Shown here piece by piece: positions 11,041 to 22,079 of a DNA stretch of 64,000 bases. The notes beneath the pieces are model-generated. The model had not been told where the DNA came from and did not search any database. It worked only from the letters and a program-made list of their open reading frames with translations. A program made the position numbers and the translations under genes. Each line of letters begins with the position of its first letter. Within the stretch, counting starts at the first letter, position 1. This DNA is from Sarcomyxa edulis (taxonomy: Eukaryota; Basidiomycota; Agaricomycetes; Agaricales; Mycenaceae): contig QUOL01000002.1 in NCBI GenBank assembly GCA_009761415.1, positions 2,542,001 to 2,606,000 on the forward strand, given 5' to 3'.

Positions 11041-12006
11041 AGGGACGAAGTATTGCATGAAACTATAGCGAGCATACTGGCTATAACAAGAATGACATCA
11101 GATCCAAGTAGCAATGGGGAGAGTAGAACAAGGTCCACTGGCGGGGAACGTCATCGACTGTCTTGAGTACTAGTGCTGAATCTGATTAGTTTACTGTGGA
11201 TACTTGTGATTAATCAATACCGGTGAGAGCTCAGATCGAAGCACATTCTTGAGCGACCGTCGGGTCAGGCTACTTCAAATACCGCCGGAACTACTGTCGA
11301 TAGCCGTCGACGTAGTGGCTTACTATACCGGGAGAGCATAGCCTATAGTCGCAAGGAGGGTGAATACGGAGGCAATATCCTCGGTTTCAAGGAACAGACT
11401 CTCAAGAAAGTCGAGTCCAGGGGAGAGCAGTGGTCATTGCAAACAGAAGCGCAGTGCATCAATATACGAGCCTAGAGCATAGGTGATTAATGACAGGCGA
11501 GGAGTAGTAAGTCGCGCTTGGTGAGCAATTGTTGTTAAACGCGTACCAACCTTCGCAGTGGGTATGGCAAAATGCCCTCCCTACACCAGAAACGACCCCG
11601 GATCCAGTAAGTATTGGATTTTGGAGCTCGTCGTAACCTAGTTGCGTGGTACGTATGGGGTTGTCAAAAGAGGGCTCGTTTCTTCAAGCATCTCGCCAAA
11701 GTCTTTGTATAAGAAGAAGACGTTTGAAGTATAGCTTCTCTAGGAGTCAGAAACGTTACTGAAGCTGAAGCAGGGTACTTATGTACAAGTAAAGGTACTC
11801 GTTGGTGAGCTGGCGAATTGCAAAGTTGTATCACCGAGATGTCCGAGCCTATCAACGAATATTTTGTCGATCGTGTTTGAGTCTTGTGACACAGCCACGC
11901 CCGATACGATTTCCTTCGACAGCTCTCGACTCGGAATTATCACCTTCAGATTTCGTTCCTGGCAGTCGGCCGGGTCTTTTAAAATCACACCCAGTCTACT
12001 CCAGCC

Positions 12007-13071
12007 ATGGCGTTTACAAACATAAATGTGCTCCGTTCTGGCTGGGTAACTTCTGGAACTCGTTACTGACTGGTTTCATAGGACCCAGCGGGCGTCAAAG
12101 CACTTCTGGATCAGTTGAGATCATCACAGGCATGGCAGGAAGCAGTGGTGAAACCACCTACTCCACCACCACCCGAATCCCAAGACGAAAATGCTCCCAG
12201 CTCTTCCGCTTCGACATCCACGTCGATCGCGTCTTTACTTTCACAGCTACAGACATCCACTGCGTCGAGTTCAATCTGGCCATCAGCGGAAGCTGTTCAT
12301 CCCAGTTCTTTGCCCAATTTTGTCGAGCATACTGAGTATCCACCGCCGCTATCATCACCGCCGATTCCTCTCCCTGAACCGACCTATACTAAGCCTATTG
12401 TCGTGACATCGCATCCGAGAAAACAGGATTTGAAATCCTGTACATTCCAACAGGCACTGCCGCACTTGGCCCAATTATCAGATGATCACAATTTTGTCTC
12501 ATTGATAACACAGGTATGTGTCTTCAACTAATCTTGGAAAAGCGCCTGACGTTCCATCCAGCTCAAGGAAGAACAATCAGACCTAGAACGTCAGTTATGG
12601 GCTGAGAGGTGCGCGATTCAGAAGAAATATGAAGAAAAAGTGAAGGTTGAGCGGACCAAGTGAGAGTCAACTTCCCTGCGTAGAAAATTCGCCTAATGTT
12701 CTACTTTTAGGGCCACTATGATTGGCACAAGTCTGTCCAAGCATGAAGCGGATGTGCGTATAGCATTCGCGTCTTATATTAACGCGATGCTGATCTTTGG
12801 GCTCTACTTAGATGCTCTCTGAAGCGTTCAAAAGGGAAGTGAGGAAGTTCGACTTGGAAAGGGCTCTCCCAACCTGGGACGGACTCATAGCGAAGCAGCA
12901 AGCAGTTCTCGAAAGCCACAAAGTACCCACAATGTCCGTCACCACCATAACAGGGGATAGAGAGGTATGTGAATCGCCGTTCAAATCCATTCAACCTGTC
13001 AAAGACGACCAATACAAATTTTGCGTTCTTAGAGACAGCAACGTGTGATACAGGTGTTGGAAGGATTGTAG
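12007..13071 (+). CDS. Conserved coiled-coil protein of unknown function
   Basis: No function is known to me; the sequence pattern recurs in mushrooms. Five exons are modelled. Exon 1 (12007-12045, MAFTNINVLRSGW) joins through a very short 36-nt intron to DPAGVKALLDQLRSSQAWQEAV at 12082. A Pro/Ser-rich linker and the stretch LKSCTFQQALPHLAQL follow. After the next introns come a charged helical part (LKEEQSDLERQLWAERCAIQKKYEEKVKVERTK), ATMIGTSLSKHEAD, and the exon from 12812 (FDLERALPTWDGLIAKQQAVLE). The last exon reads RQQRVIQVLEGL and stops at 13069-13071. All junctions keep frame. The C-terminal half is predicted coiled coil by its charge pattern. The protein is about 260 aa. It could be a scaffold or adaptor; nothing in the neighbourhood points to a process. 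Confidence 0.72.
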
Positions 13072-13750
13072 TGATCCGGATCACAGTATGCTTGCATGTC
13101 CGAGCGTCGTCAACTCAATTCAGATCGGTGACTCACCAGCGCTCCTACATCCGAGTCGGTGCTCATGCAGTACAGTCCTCACTTGTCCATGTCAGCTCTT
13201 CGGTGATCTACGCAAACCACAACTTCAAATCAAGTTCTCCAAAGAGCTGACCTCAGGTCTTTCCCCACAAGCACGGATGTATTTGCTGGAATCATCCCAT
13301 AATAACTCTTTCTGCAAAATGTTGCCAAATCTGACGAGATCACGTACGCGTAGATCTTAGATCCACGCTCTATCCACGCCAGCTTCCTTTTGGGACTTGC
13401 TTCTCGTTCTGTTCTAAAGCTCTGTAAACATCTCGATAAACATGTCTATGATAGAACAACTTCTCTTGGACTTTGAAAGGCTCTAGCTATTGCTGCGAGT
13501 TCTCTAGATCCATTTTTTCTGAATTCCAACTAGCTAGCGCAAGGTTAGTGTCAAATATCGTAAATGGCCCTGGTGACGCTCTATTATCCGGAGGTTGGTT
13601 TACGCGTATAATTACCGATATTGTGCTAGGATTTACCGTGATTGAAATCAGGGCTGGTTGCAATTGTAGACCTCCAATTTTCGAGCCTCCTGGATGCCAC
13701 GACCACCATATACTCCTCTCATTTTTTAGCCTGTTTCTATCTGTCCTACC
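13072..13750. other. Intergenic region
   Basis: Promoter region of the hydrolase gene at 13751 and 3' flank of the coiled-coil gene. The long plus frame here (13473-13958) overlaps the hydrolase in another frame and is not coding-like. Confidence 0.45.
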
Positions 13751-15549
13751 ATGCCTTGGGTCGACCTGGCTGCGCAAGATGACTTTGCAAGTCTCTGGTA
13801 TACGACGAACTCACCCCACGTCAATGTGGGGGGCTTCGACCCAGAGAGGTCGACAGTTATTATTCTACATCCTACATTTCTGGATACGAGATGGTTGGAA
13901 TTTCAATTTGGGGACCCGCGTTTGGACCAGGATTTCAATCTTATTGCCTTCGATATGAGGGTCTGCGGACGATCCCATTCAAGACCTAGTGGTAGGCATG
14001 ACGGCTGGGTCGATGCAGCAGATATCGCATTTGCGTGCCAGGTATGTCGCGCGAGTTCGTCGTCCATCAGCATTACAATTCAACGTGTCTATATGACTTG
14101 TGATAGGCCTTGTATCTACCCGCAGCCCACGTTCTTGCGTTCGATACTGTTTCCGTCAGTTGCGCAGCACGATTTGCAGCACTGTAAGCACAGGCGATAG
14201 CTGTTTCTCTCCACCTCGGTTTTATCCATGCTGTTATCTACAGATTCCCTGATATGTGCTTATCGTTGACATTGGTCGGTGTCCCAGCACCCACAGAGTG
14301 AGATACATACACCTCGATGCTTGCATATCATAGGCAAAGCCCGGCTAACGTCTTGTGTCCAGGCTTAAATGGATTTCTACGGCATACGACGAAATGTTGT
14401 CCTCATGGTGCTATGCGGATGACTTGGACTCGTTTGAACTCGTCGCAAAGGAGGCTGCGATGATCACGGCTGGGAAGGCAAGTACATCATATGGCGAGTT
14501 ATGCTTTATGTACTGAAAGACGTTATCGTAAGTAGGACTGCAGTGATGATCTGCTTGATGAGGTATTTTCAGATCTTCCGATATGTCTCGAACGTCATTG
14601 ACCTCTCGTCCAGCTCGTTGCATACTGGGAAATTGAAACGCCCCCGCGCCGAAGACGACGTCTAGTCGAATCGACATACTTAGTCCTGAATGTATGTAGA
14701 TCATTTTTCAATTCCTTCGTATCCTGTTTTTACATCGATCTTGCGATCAGAGGACTCCCTTACCCAAGGCCGCGGTCTCCTCAATCACACAACCAGTCCT
14801 CATGATTCAGGTATGTTCGTTATGTTCATCTATGCTGGTGCGTCGCTAGATGGTCGTGCAGGGCGAGCGTTGCGAAACGTCTCCTGTCAAATATGCGGAG
14901 AGGCTTTCGGCTGAATTAGTCAATGCCGAGGGCGATCCTATCATATATGTGGTCAAAGGTCCGTAATTACGCCTTTTTGACCTCCATTTTCGCGATCTGA
15001 CCAACACATATCAGGAGCTTCTGGGTGTTTATGTATCAACCCAGATCACGCCTCTATTGTAAACCAAGTGTTCATCAAATTCGTATCGCGTCTACCGAAA
15101 GTCAAATCGCCCATCGTCCCGCCATTGATTCCTACTCTGGTGCGCATGAAAATGGCCCTCGCACGACTGGCAGAGTTTACTGGGGATGCTAGTCTCATGA
15201 CGCGTGATCCTCGGTCCTCGATGTCGTTCTCGTGTCTTCCCTCAGAGGTGGTGCAGAGGCAGACGGAGGCGCTGATAGTGTTCGGGAGGGGAGAGGCTAA
15301 AGCTTTCAATCCTCTGTCTTCGGAAGGAGTTCCAATACGAAAGTTTGTTATATTCATCCTTTTTGTCTCATCTCAAGAGTTCGTCTGAATGTTTTGACTC
15401 ATCTTCTCAGATATTCTGAGCGTGGAACGCATTGGTTCCAAGGAGGCCAGGACGGCTTGTCATATGTAGGTGAGCACATAAACGCCACCAGCGGAGGAGT
15501 CGTCGCTTTCCTGACTCATTCTGCCAGGCTCGACGCAACCGGCAGGTAA
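13751..15549 (+). CDS. Alpha/beta-hydrolase fold protein with atypical nucleophile elbow
   Basis: Soluble alpha/beta-hydrolase of a mushroom-type family. Exon 1 (MPWVDLAAQDDFASLWYTTN) has the oxyanion-side motif VIILHPTFLDTRW and FDMRVCGRSHSRP, typical of the fold. After the first intron the helix that should carry the nucleophile reads HVLAFDTVSVSCAARFA, with no G-x-S-x-G. FPDMCLSLTLVGVPAPTE and LKWISTAYDEM, SWCYADDLDSFELVAKEA follow. A later exon encodes SYAERLSAELV-like and GDPIIYVVKG segments, followed by SIVNQVFIKFVSRLPKVKS. The last part reads YSERGTHWFQGGQDGLSYVG, with stop TAA at 15547-15549. About seven or eight exons are implied; the middle joints around 14480-14940 are uncertain. 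There is no signal peptide. It could be a catalytically altered or non-enzymatic member; I cannot assign a substrate. Confidence 0.72.
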
Positions 15550-16073
15550 CCGTAGCAGAGTCGATATAACCACGGACAAGAAAGAAAAACGCCATACTCT
15601 CACGAACGCAGACTCGATGCCTTTGGAAGTTATCCAAGAAAATCGTCTCCGTAGAGGGGTCTTCAAGCCAAGCACTGTCGACAAACACGTTGTAAAAGGT
15701 TCTATGGCGAAAGTAGTCGCCACCGCTCCATTGCAGCGAATTAATTGGGTATAAGGGGGAGGAGGGAGAGGAGCTTAGACGGACGAGTACTATACCCTCA
15801 TTTTTTTTGTCGCTCGTTGCACATTTACTTATCATTTTATATCTCATATAGTTCACTTACTTAGCCTAGGTATTAAAGAATCTGCACAAAGTATCAAGTT
15901 GTAGGATTACTCTGTTGTAAATAGCTGTATGTTTGCCATTTACAGTATCACATTGAACCGAGAGGGGACGAACAGTAAAAAGTCTATAGCAAGAAGTCTA
16001 ACATGCTAGTTCTGGACGAACAAGATATATGTAGGGTGTATGTAGGGTGATTAGTATGCTAGATGTATCATTT
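15550..16073. other. Convergent intergenic region
   Basis: 3' flanks of the hydrolase (plus) and UXS1 (minus). The minus frame 15407-15856 overlaps hydrolase exons and shows no family motif. An A/T-rich run at 15800-15860 may hold polyadenylation signals. Confidence 0.45.
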
Positions 16074-17769
16074 CTAAAGGCTTCCCTCGATCATTTTGGC
16101 CTTGTAGTACCTCACCATCTCCTCCAAACCCATCCGGACGGTCCACCTGGGTTGCCAATCAAGGACCTCCTTGGCCCTTGTGGTATCGGGCCTCCTTCGC
16201 TGAGGGTCGTCGGTCGGAATAGGCTTGTATACGATCTCGACACGTCTGTCGCGCTTAACGCCATCCTCGTCTTGGACCTTCTCAACAATTTCACGGACGA
16301 GCTCAGCGAACTGTCCGATGGTAAACTCATCGCCGTTACCGATGTTGACGGGGCGAGATTCGTCCGAGTTCATGAGGGCGATCATACCGTCAATGAGATC
16401 ATGGATGTATTGGAACGATCGGGTCTGCGTGCCATCACCGTAGACAGTCATGTCCTCGCCCTTGAGAGCCTGGACGATGAAGTTGGAGACGACGCGACCG
16501 TCGAAGGGGTTCACTGGATAGATTCAAGATGAATGAGTGACGCAAATCAAGACCGTGGATGTGAAAACATACTGCGGGGACCTGTTGGAGCATTAGTATA
16601 ATTAGATAGAATATGATGGTTATGACTCGCCGTATGTGTTGAAAATACGCGCAACACGGACTTCGACACCGTCTTGTCTCTGGAAGCCGTACGTAAGAGT
16701 TTCAGCAACTCGCTTGCCCTCATCGTAGCATGCACGGGGACCGATGGGGTTGACGTTTCCCCAGCTAAGCACTAGGATGTCAACGAATGGAGGGGGGAAA
16801 GTACGACAGAAGACCTACTATTCCTCATTTTGAGGATGGACCTCAGGGTCACCGTAGACCTCTACATATGCCGGTCAGTCTAAAATATGGATAGATGAAG
16901 ACGAATATCATACCAGAGGTACTGCTGATCAGGAAACGCGCCTTTGTGCGTTTAGCGAGACCCAACATGTTGAGGGTACCCATGAACGATGTTTTAATGG
17001 TTTTGACAGCATTGTACTGATAATGGGGAGGCGAGGCAGGGCAGGCGAGGTGATAAATTTCTGTATTTGAATTTGGAATAAGCGAGCCTCCGATGACGAG
17101 GACCTCTGAAACTCACGGTCACATTCAATCATGAAAGGCTGAACGACATCGTGTCTGACCATCTCGAAGTTCGGGTGGCCAACCCAATGACTAACGGTAG
17201 TTCTGGAACCGGTGAAGAAGTTGTCCAATACGGTGACCTCGTGGCCCAAAAGCATAAGACGATCAACGAGATGAGAGCCTACAAAGCCAGCACCGCCGGT
17301 GACGAGGATGCGTTTGCGGTTAGAAGGAGAGAGGAGCTTTACGGGGGCGAATCGGGAGAGGGTCGTGTAAGAGATTGAGAGGGTATCTGGGTGATAAATG
17401 GACTTGGAATGGTATGCAGTGTTGCCTTGGTTGAAGATAGCATGGTGAGCTTCTTGGGTAACTTTGGCGTCTAAATCTGCTGCAGTATCTTCGGTGGCGG
17501 AAAGAACGTAGTGCGAACGAAGGTAGAGGGAACGAAGGACATCGATGGGGACTTCACTGTCGAAACCGAAGCGCTGGAAACCAACAGAAGTGATTTCCTG
17601 CCCGTTCTTGTCCACAGTATGGATCTGAAATGACACGGAATCAGTACAGTGTCATACTTTATCCACGCGATTAGGAGAAATTGTCTCGAAAGTGCACCAA
17701 CGAGTGGCATGGACACTCTTCGACCAGGCAGAAAACAGGAGGGATTGTGCTTACTGCTGGGGTAGACAT
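16074..17769 (-). CDS. UXS1: UDP-glucuronic acid decarboxylase (UDP-xylose synthase)
   Basis: Short-chain dehydrogenase/reductase that converts UDP-glucuronate to UDP-xylose with bound NAD+, supplying xylose for glycans and cell-surface polysaccharides. A five-codon first exon (MSTPA, start 17769) joins in phase 0 to [11 protein letters not shown]. About 110 residues precede the Rossmann core [20 protein letters not shown] (NAD-binding GxxGxxG). Then come [52 protein letters not shown], and the catalytic CYDEGKR (Tyr-x3-Lys). Next are [32 protein letters not shown], and a C-terminal [25 protein letters not shown]. The C-terminal exon ends at 16074. No membrane anchor is seen, so a cytosolic enzyme is likely, as for the Cryptococcus protein. 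It shares a 195-bp promoter region with ENP1. Confidence 0.96.
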
Positions 17770-17964
17770 CTCGAAGGTCACTGATGGAGAGAAGAAAGAA
17801 GAGATAGAGGACATATTTGACCGACTCGAACTTTTTTATAGACCCGAAGTGTTTCGCGTCTTTAGTCGGTCCATCGCGCCCTGGCCTTCCCCATTGGTCG
17901 GATTTTGCCGATCTGCCAAATTTTTGAAAGCCAGAACGTGCTAAGTCTCGTAAACTCAACAGCC
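17770..17964. promoter_or_regulatory. Bidirectional promoter region of UXS1 and ENP1
   Basis: Only 195 bp separate the two divergent start codons, so both core promoters and 5' UTRs must lie here. No clear TATA box is visible. CCAAT (as ATTGG) occurs near 17892. Confidence 0.7.
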
Positions 17965-19712
17965 ATGCCTCGAGCAACAAGACCGTCGGGAAAGACACGA
18001 CACGATCCTCTACATGTACAGCTCGACGACGACGAGCTACATGCAAAATATGGCAGGGTTTCCCAACCTGGGAAACGAAAAAAATCGAAAAAGTCTGACC
18101 GAGAGGATGGAGAAGACTCGGAGGTTCGTTTACTCCTCCTTATCAACCTTGACACTCTGACACGTCCTATCAGGTCATTCTAGACCCCAAGACATCCCAA
18201 AGGATCTTTGAGCTTGCGAGAGATCAGCAGGATGAGCTGGATATGCCAGAGGATAAAGAAGAAGTGGAGGACGGACCTATACCCGAATTTTCTAGAGCAA
18301 GAACTGCGGTCACACAGATCGACGACGACGATGATAACGACGATGATATTGAGGATGTTGAGGAAGATTTAGAAGAGATATTCGTGAGCCAACTACCGCA
18401 TTTGAAGCAATGTCATCTGTTAATGAACTGTTCACAGCAAATAGACTCGGGTGATATGCAAACGCTGGATGCCCTGTTACCATCTAATGCTGGAGAGCGT
18501 CGCACCCTCGCGGATATAATTTTTGCCAAGCTGGATAGCGGTGAAACTGGAAATGCGGCTGTCATACAAAAAACCCACCAAGGTCACCTCCCATAGTTAC
18601 GTCAACGTAAGTTCGACACTTACCCATTATCTCATTAGATCGTGACAGACCAGACCCAGCATTAGGGCTCAATCCAAAAGTTGTAGAGGCCTACACCAAG
18701 TGCGTTGCCTCTGATTTATTACCTCTGGCCTAAACTTACTTCTCGTTCACCTCCAGAGTCGGTCTCTTTCTTCATGGGTACAAATCTGGATCGCTTCCCA
18801 AACCCTTCAAAGTCATTCCGTCTCTACCTGCATGGGCACGTATCTTGGCCCTCACCCACCCCGAAAATTGGTCGCCACACGCATGTCGTGCTGCGACACG
18901 AATATTCATTTCGAACATGAAACCTCCACAAGCTCAACTATTCCTGGGGGTTGTGCTTCTGGATGCGATACGAGAAGATATTCAAGTCAACAAGAAGCTG
19001 AACCCGCAATATTACGAGTGTCTGAAGCGAGCGCTTTATAAACCTGGTGCCTTCTTCAAAGGCATCATCTTTCCCATGCTAGACGTATGTGAAATGACCC
19101 TTCATCGTCTTAACAAGAATTCATCGGTTCCTATTGTAATAGTCAGGCTGTTCGTTAAAAGAAGCCGCCATCGTTGCCTCCATCCTCGCTAAGAAGAAGC
19201 TACCTGTGCTTCATGCATCCGCTGCCCTGATTCGTATAGCTGAAATGGAATACTCAGGTAAAGCCTGATCTTGTACTAACAATTCGACACGCACTTATCG
19301 TCTGCACACAGGCCCAAATTCCCTTTTCATTCGTGTACTGGTCGATAAAAAGCTCGAACTGCCCTATAAAGTTGTCGATGCTCTTGTTTTCCATTTCATC
19401 CGTCTGTCGAATACCTACAAGGCCCGAAATCGCGGTGATACTGATAAGCTACCTGTACTATGGCATCAGAGTCTGCTTGCATTTGCTCAAAGGTCCGTTT
19501 TTCGACCACCCTGACGGCCTCCTCGTAGCATTACTTTAACACATCGTCTCATCAGATACGCATCCGACTTGACACCAGACCAAAAAGACGCGTTGCTCGA
19601 CGTAGTACGCGCGACTCCTCATCCCCAAATTGGGCCCGAAATTAGGAGAGAGCTGGTAAACTCTGTCGTCAGAGGGGCGCCGAGAACAGATATGGATGTA
19701 GAGATGTCATGA
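17965..19712 (+). CDS. ENP1: Bystin, 40S ribosome biogenesis factor Enp1
   Basis: Nucleolar factor of the 90S/pre-40S particle, needed for 18S rRNA maturation and export of the small subunit. It starts [16 protein letters not shown] with a basic, then highly acidic N-terminus ([22 protein letters not shown]). The bystin domain begins in the exons around 18610-18960: [97 protein letters not shown]. It continues with [70 protein letters not shown], and ends near MDVEMS at 19712. Eight or so exons; every family block is present, so the gene looks intact. It is divergent from UXS1. Confidence 0.96.
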
Positions 19713-20288
19713 TGATCGTGTTGTTGTATTTTGTTTTGCATTTTACTGTGTACTCAAATCATTTCATCTTCAGAGCGGATTCTACTGTCATGATCAGTCT
19801 GGAATCTGGATGGATTCTAAGCTACCGGTCCGACCTCCGAAGGTGTTTCATGGAATATTGCAATTTTGTGCTGTTTTCGAAATGGTTTACACGCCGCGTG
19901 TAACACGCGCCTTCTCTCCGGCGCGTGGATCACCTGACTGCAGCGGTCGCATTGCGATCATGCACCTGCTTGTCTGGTGGTTCTTATTGACGTTACGGAC
20001 GGGCGGAAGCCCATGGTAAAACGGTCCCTGCACGAGCGCTTTCCTCAGAAATTCTGGGATCGGTGACTGGAGAAGTTCTTTGCACGCATGTGCATCGATC
20101 ATACGTTCACTTGGTAAACTTGTTTCCGGAATACATATCTCTCTTGTCTTCCATTCCCTTCACCATACGGCCCGCTGGAAAATGTCCGAAGTGCAAGCTG
20201 AGTTTGCCGTATTTTGTTCGATGGGAATGACACAGTTTATTCCTATATCAATGGTGCGGAATATTCAGATGATCTTGATCATCCAGCC
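19713..20288. other. Intergenic region upstream of the GH79 gene
   Basis: Presumed ENP1 terminator and GH79 promoter. There is a short inverted repeat CGCCGCGTGTAACACGCGCC-like around 19891-19910. No gene is recognised. Confidence 0.45.
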
Positions 20289-22060
20289 ATGCGCGTACTA
20301 ACGGCGGCTGCTATCGCTCTTCCATGGGTTGTGAATGTCGTAGGCGTCGTCGTTCCGACTACTGCGCCTTCGACTGCTTCCACCATCGACCCAGCTCAGC
20401 TAAGCGTCTCGCTCGAGTTCTTCGCGTTCCCCAACTATACAGCTATAACATCGACCATAAATTGTCTTGCCAACATCGGGACCCTTCGTGGCACACAGCC
20501 TGCTGTCCGTATCGGTGGTACCACACAGTAAGTTTCTATTCACGAATTTCACTTACCAGCCAGATTGAACTCTTTGAATCAGGGATCGCGCTACGTATGA
20601 CCCAAACCTGACAGTAGCAGTCAACTACACTATTGCAGCGGCCGGAGATGCACCTGATACACTCACATACGGACCATCGTTCTTTACGCTTGCTGCTGAG
20701 ATGAAAGGCGATGTTACAATTGGTCTGAATCGCCAGCTCAATAATCAGGCAAATAGTTTGGCAGCTGCTGTCCAGGCAGAGAAAGTCATGCATAATCTGC
20801 TTTCTATCGAGCTTGGAAATGAGCCTGAATGTACGTCTCTTCCTGTCGATGTAGTGGTGGCTGATTTATCGATTGCATTGAAGTCTATGCTGCGGGCTCG
20901 CCCATCATACCTTCTTCGGGTTGGAATCCCACTGCCGATGGTGTTAGTCAAAAATCGTGGTTCGCTGCCTTGGCACCGACGGTACGTTCTGTTTCGTAGA
21001 TGCACTCCAAAATCTGAGTTCGGTGTCAGCTAGGGAATATTTTCCAAGGCGCCGTATATCTTTCCCCGCCGACGTGGAGTACTGCAGGGCTGATACCTCT
21101 ACTCGGGACCTCCATAAACTTCGTCAAGACTTTCTCTGGTCATTCTTACCCTCAGTCGGCATGTGGTGGAGCTTCTACGAATCTGCAGACACTCATGAGT
21201 CATTCGTGAGTATAGCTCTATTGTTTCCCGTCTAGTATGTTCACATATTTTCCGTACGCATAGCGGAATCGTTTCTTATACCAAACAATATGCGAGAGAA
21301 GCTACTGCCGCACACAATGCAGGAAAGAGGTATTTCCTCGGTGAAACCAACTCGGGTAGATCATTGAATCATATCTCAAGACTTGGGCGTTTCTGATTTC
21401 GGGTTTAATAGCAACTTGTGGCGGAGGAGGAATCAGTCCTACGTTTGGTGCTGCTCTTTGGATTGTGGATTACGCCCTTCAGGGTGTTTTGAATGGCGTC
21501 GAGAGACAATATTTCCATCAAGGAACCGTCGGAAACTGTGTCAGTCACAGAATTCCACAGATATTTCATTGAATCTGTCACTTACCACACCCTCTTCGTA
21601 GCAATACTGTTGGTGGGGCCGTTTCACCGTCGGCGCCCCATACTACGGTGCAGCCTTTGTCTCCGAATTCTTCGGTACAGATGGTGTCAAATTGTCTATG
21701 CTAGACGATGGAACGGGTGCGGTTGGTTTATATGCAGCCTATAATGCGGCTGGAGCACCAGTACGACTCCTCGTTTATAACTCCGCATATTTCGACGGCA
21801 CGGGAACACGATCAAGCACAACTGTTTCTTTCACTGGCGGAGGTCTACCAGGGTCAGGGTCAGTCAGTGCGAAAAGATTCACAGCTCAAAACGCTGCCTC
21901 ACGAGTCGACGAAGGAGGGATAGTTACTATCGGCGGAGGAGGGACGTTCTCATCGACGTGTACTAACGCTGGGGTTCAGACGAACGAAGTAGTCCCTATC
22001 AGTGCGAGTGCCATCTCAGTGTCTGTGAAGGCATCGGAGGCTTTGATTGTATTCCTCTAG
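20289..22060 (+). CDS. Secreted glycoside hydrolase family 79 (beta-glucuronidase type)
   Basis: Extracellular glycosidase; GH79 enzymes of fungi release glucuronic acid (or 4-O-methyl-glucuronic acid) from glycans such as arabinogalactan. The start at 20289 gives a signal peptide (MRVLTAAAIALPWVVNVVGVVV), whereas the longer upstream frame would bury it. The barrel begins LSVSLEFFAFPNYT. VRIGGTTQ|DRATYDP spans the first intron, which is phase-correct. SIELGNEPE|FYAAGSP carries the acid/base Glu (NEP motif). RYFLGETN is the expected nucleophile region. GGISPTFGAALWIVDYALQGVLNGVERQYFHQG follows, then the C-terminal beta-domain (GAPYYGAAFVSEFFGTDG ... LLVYNSAYFDGTG). The stop is at 22060. About eight to nine exons. 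Its 3' end lies only 19 bp from that of the convergent hydrolase gene. Confidence 0.92.
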
Positions 22061-22079
22061 TGATTTGATACCCATACGA

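Larger units (their letters stand above)
9317..12006. other. Gene-poor stretch downstream of the transposon
   Basis: About 2.7 kb with only short, unrelated open frames on all six strands. I find no exon series, no transposase or reverse transcriptase motif and no second pair of hAT ends. Two small perfect tandem duplications occur in it (listed separately). The last few hundred bases must contain the promoter of the gene starting at 12007. Confidence 0.5.

Noticed and set aside
15407..15856. 149-codon minus frame
   Set aside because: It runs antisense to the last hydrolase exon and shows no motif or exon partner.
16047..16532. 161-codon plus frame
   Set aside because: It is the antisense shadow of the UXS1 C-terminal exon.
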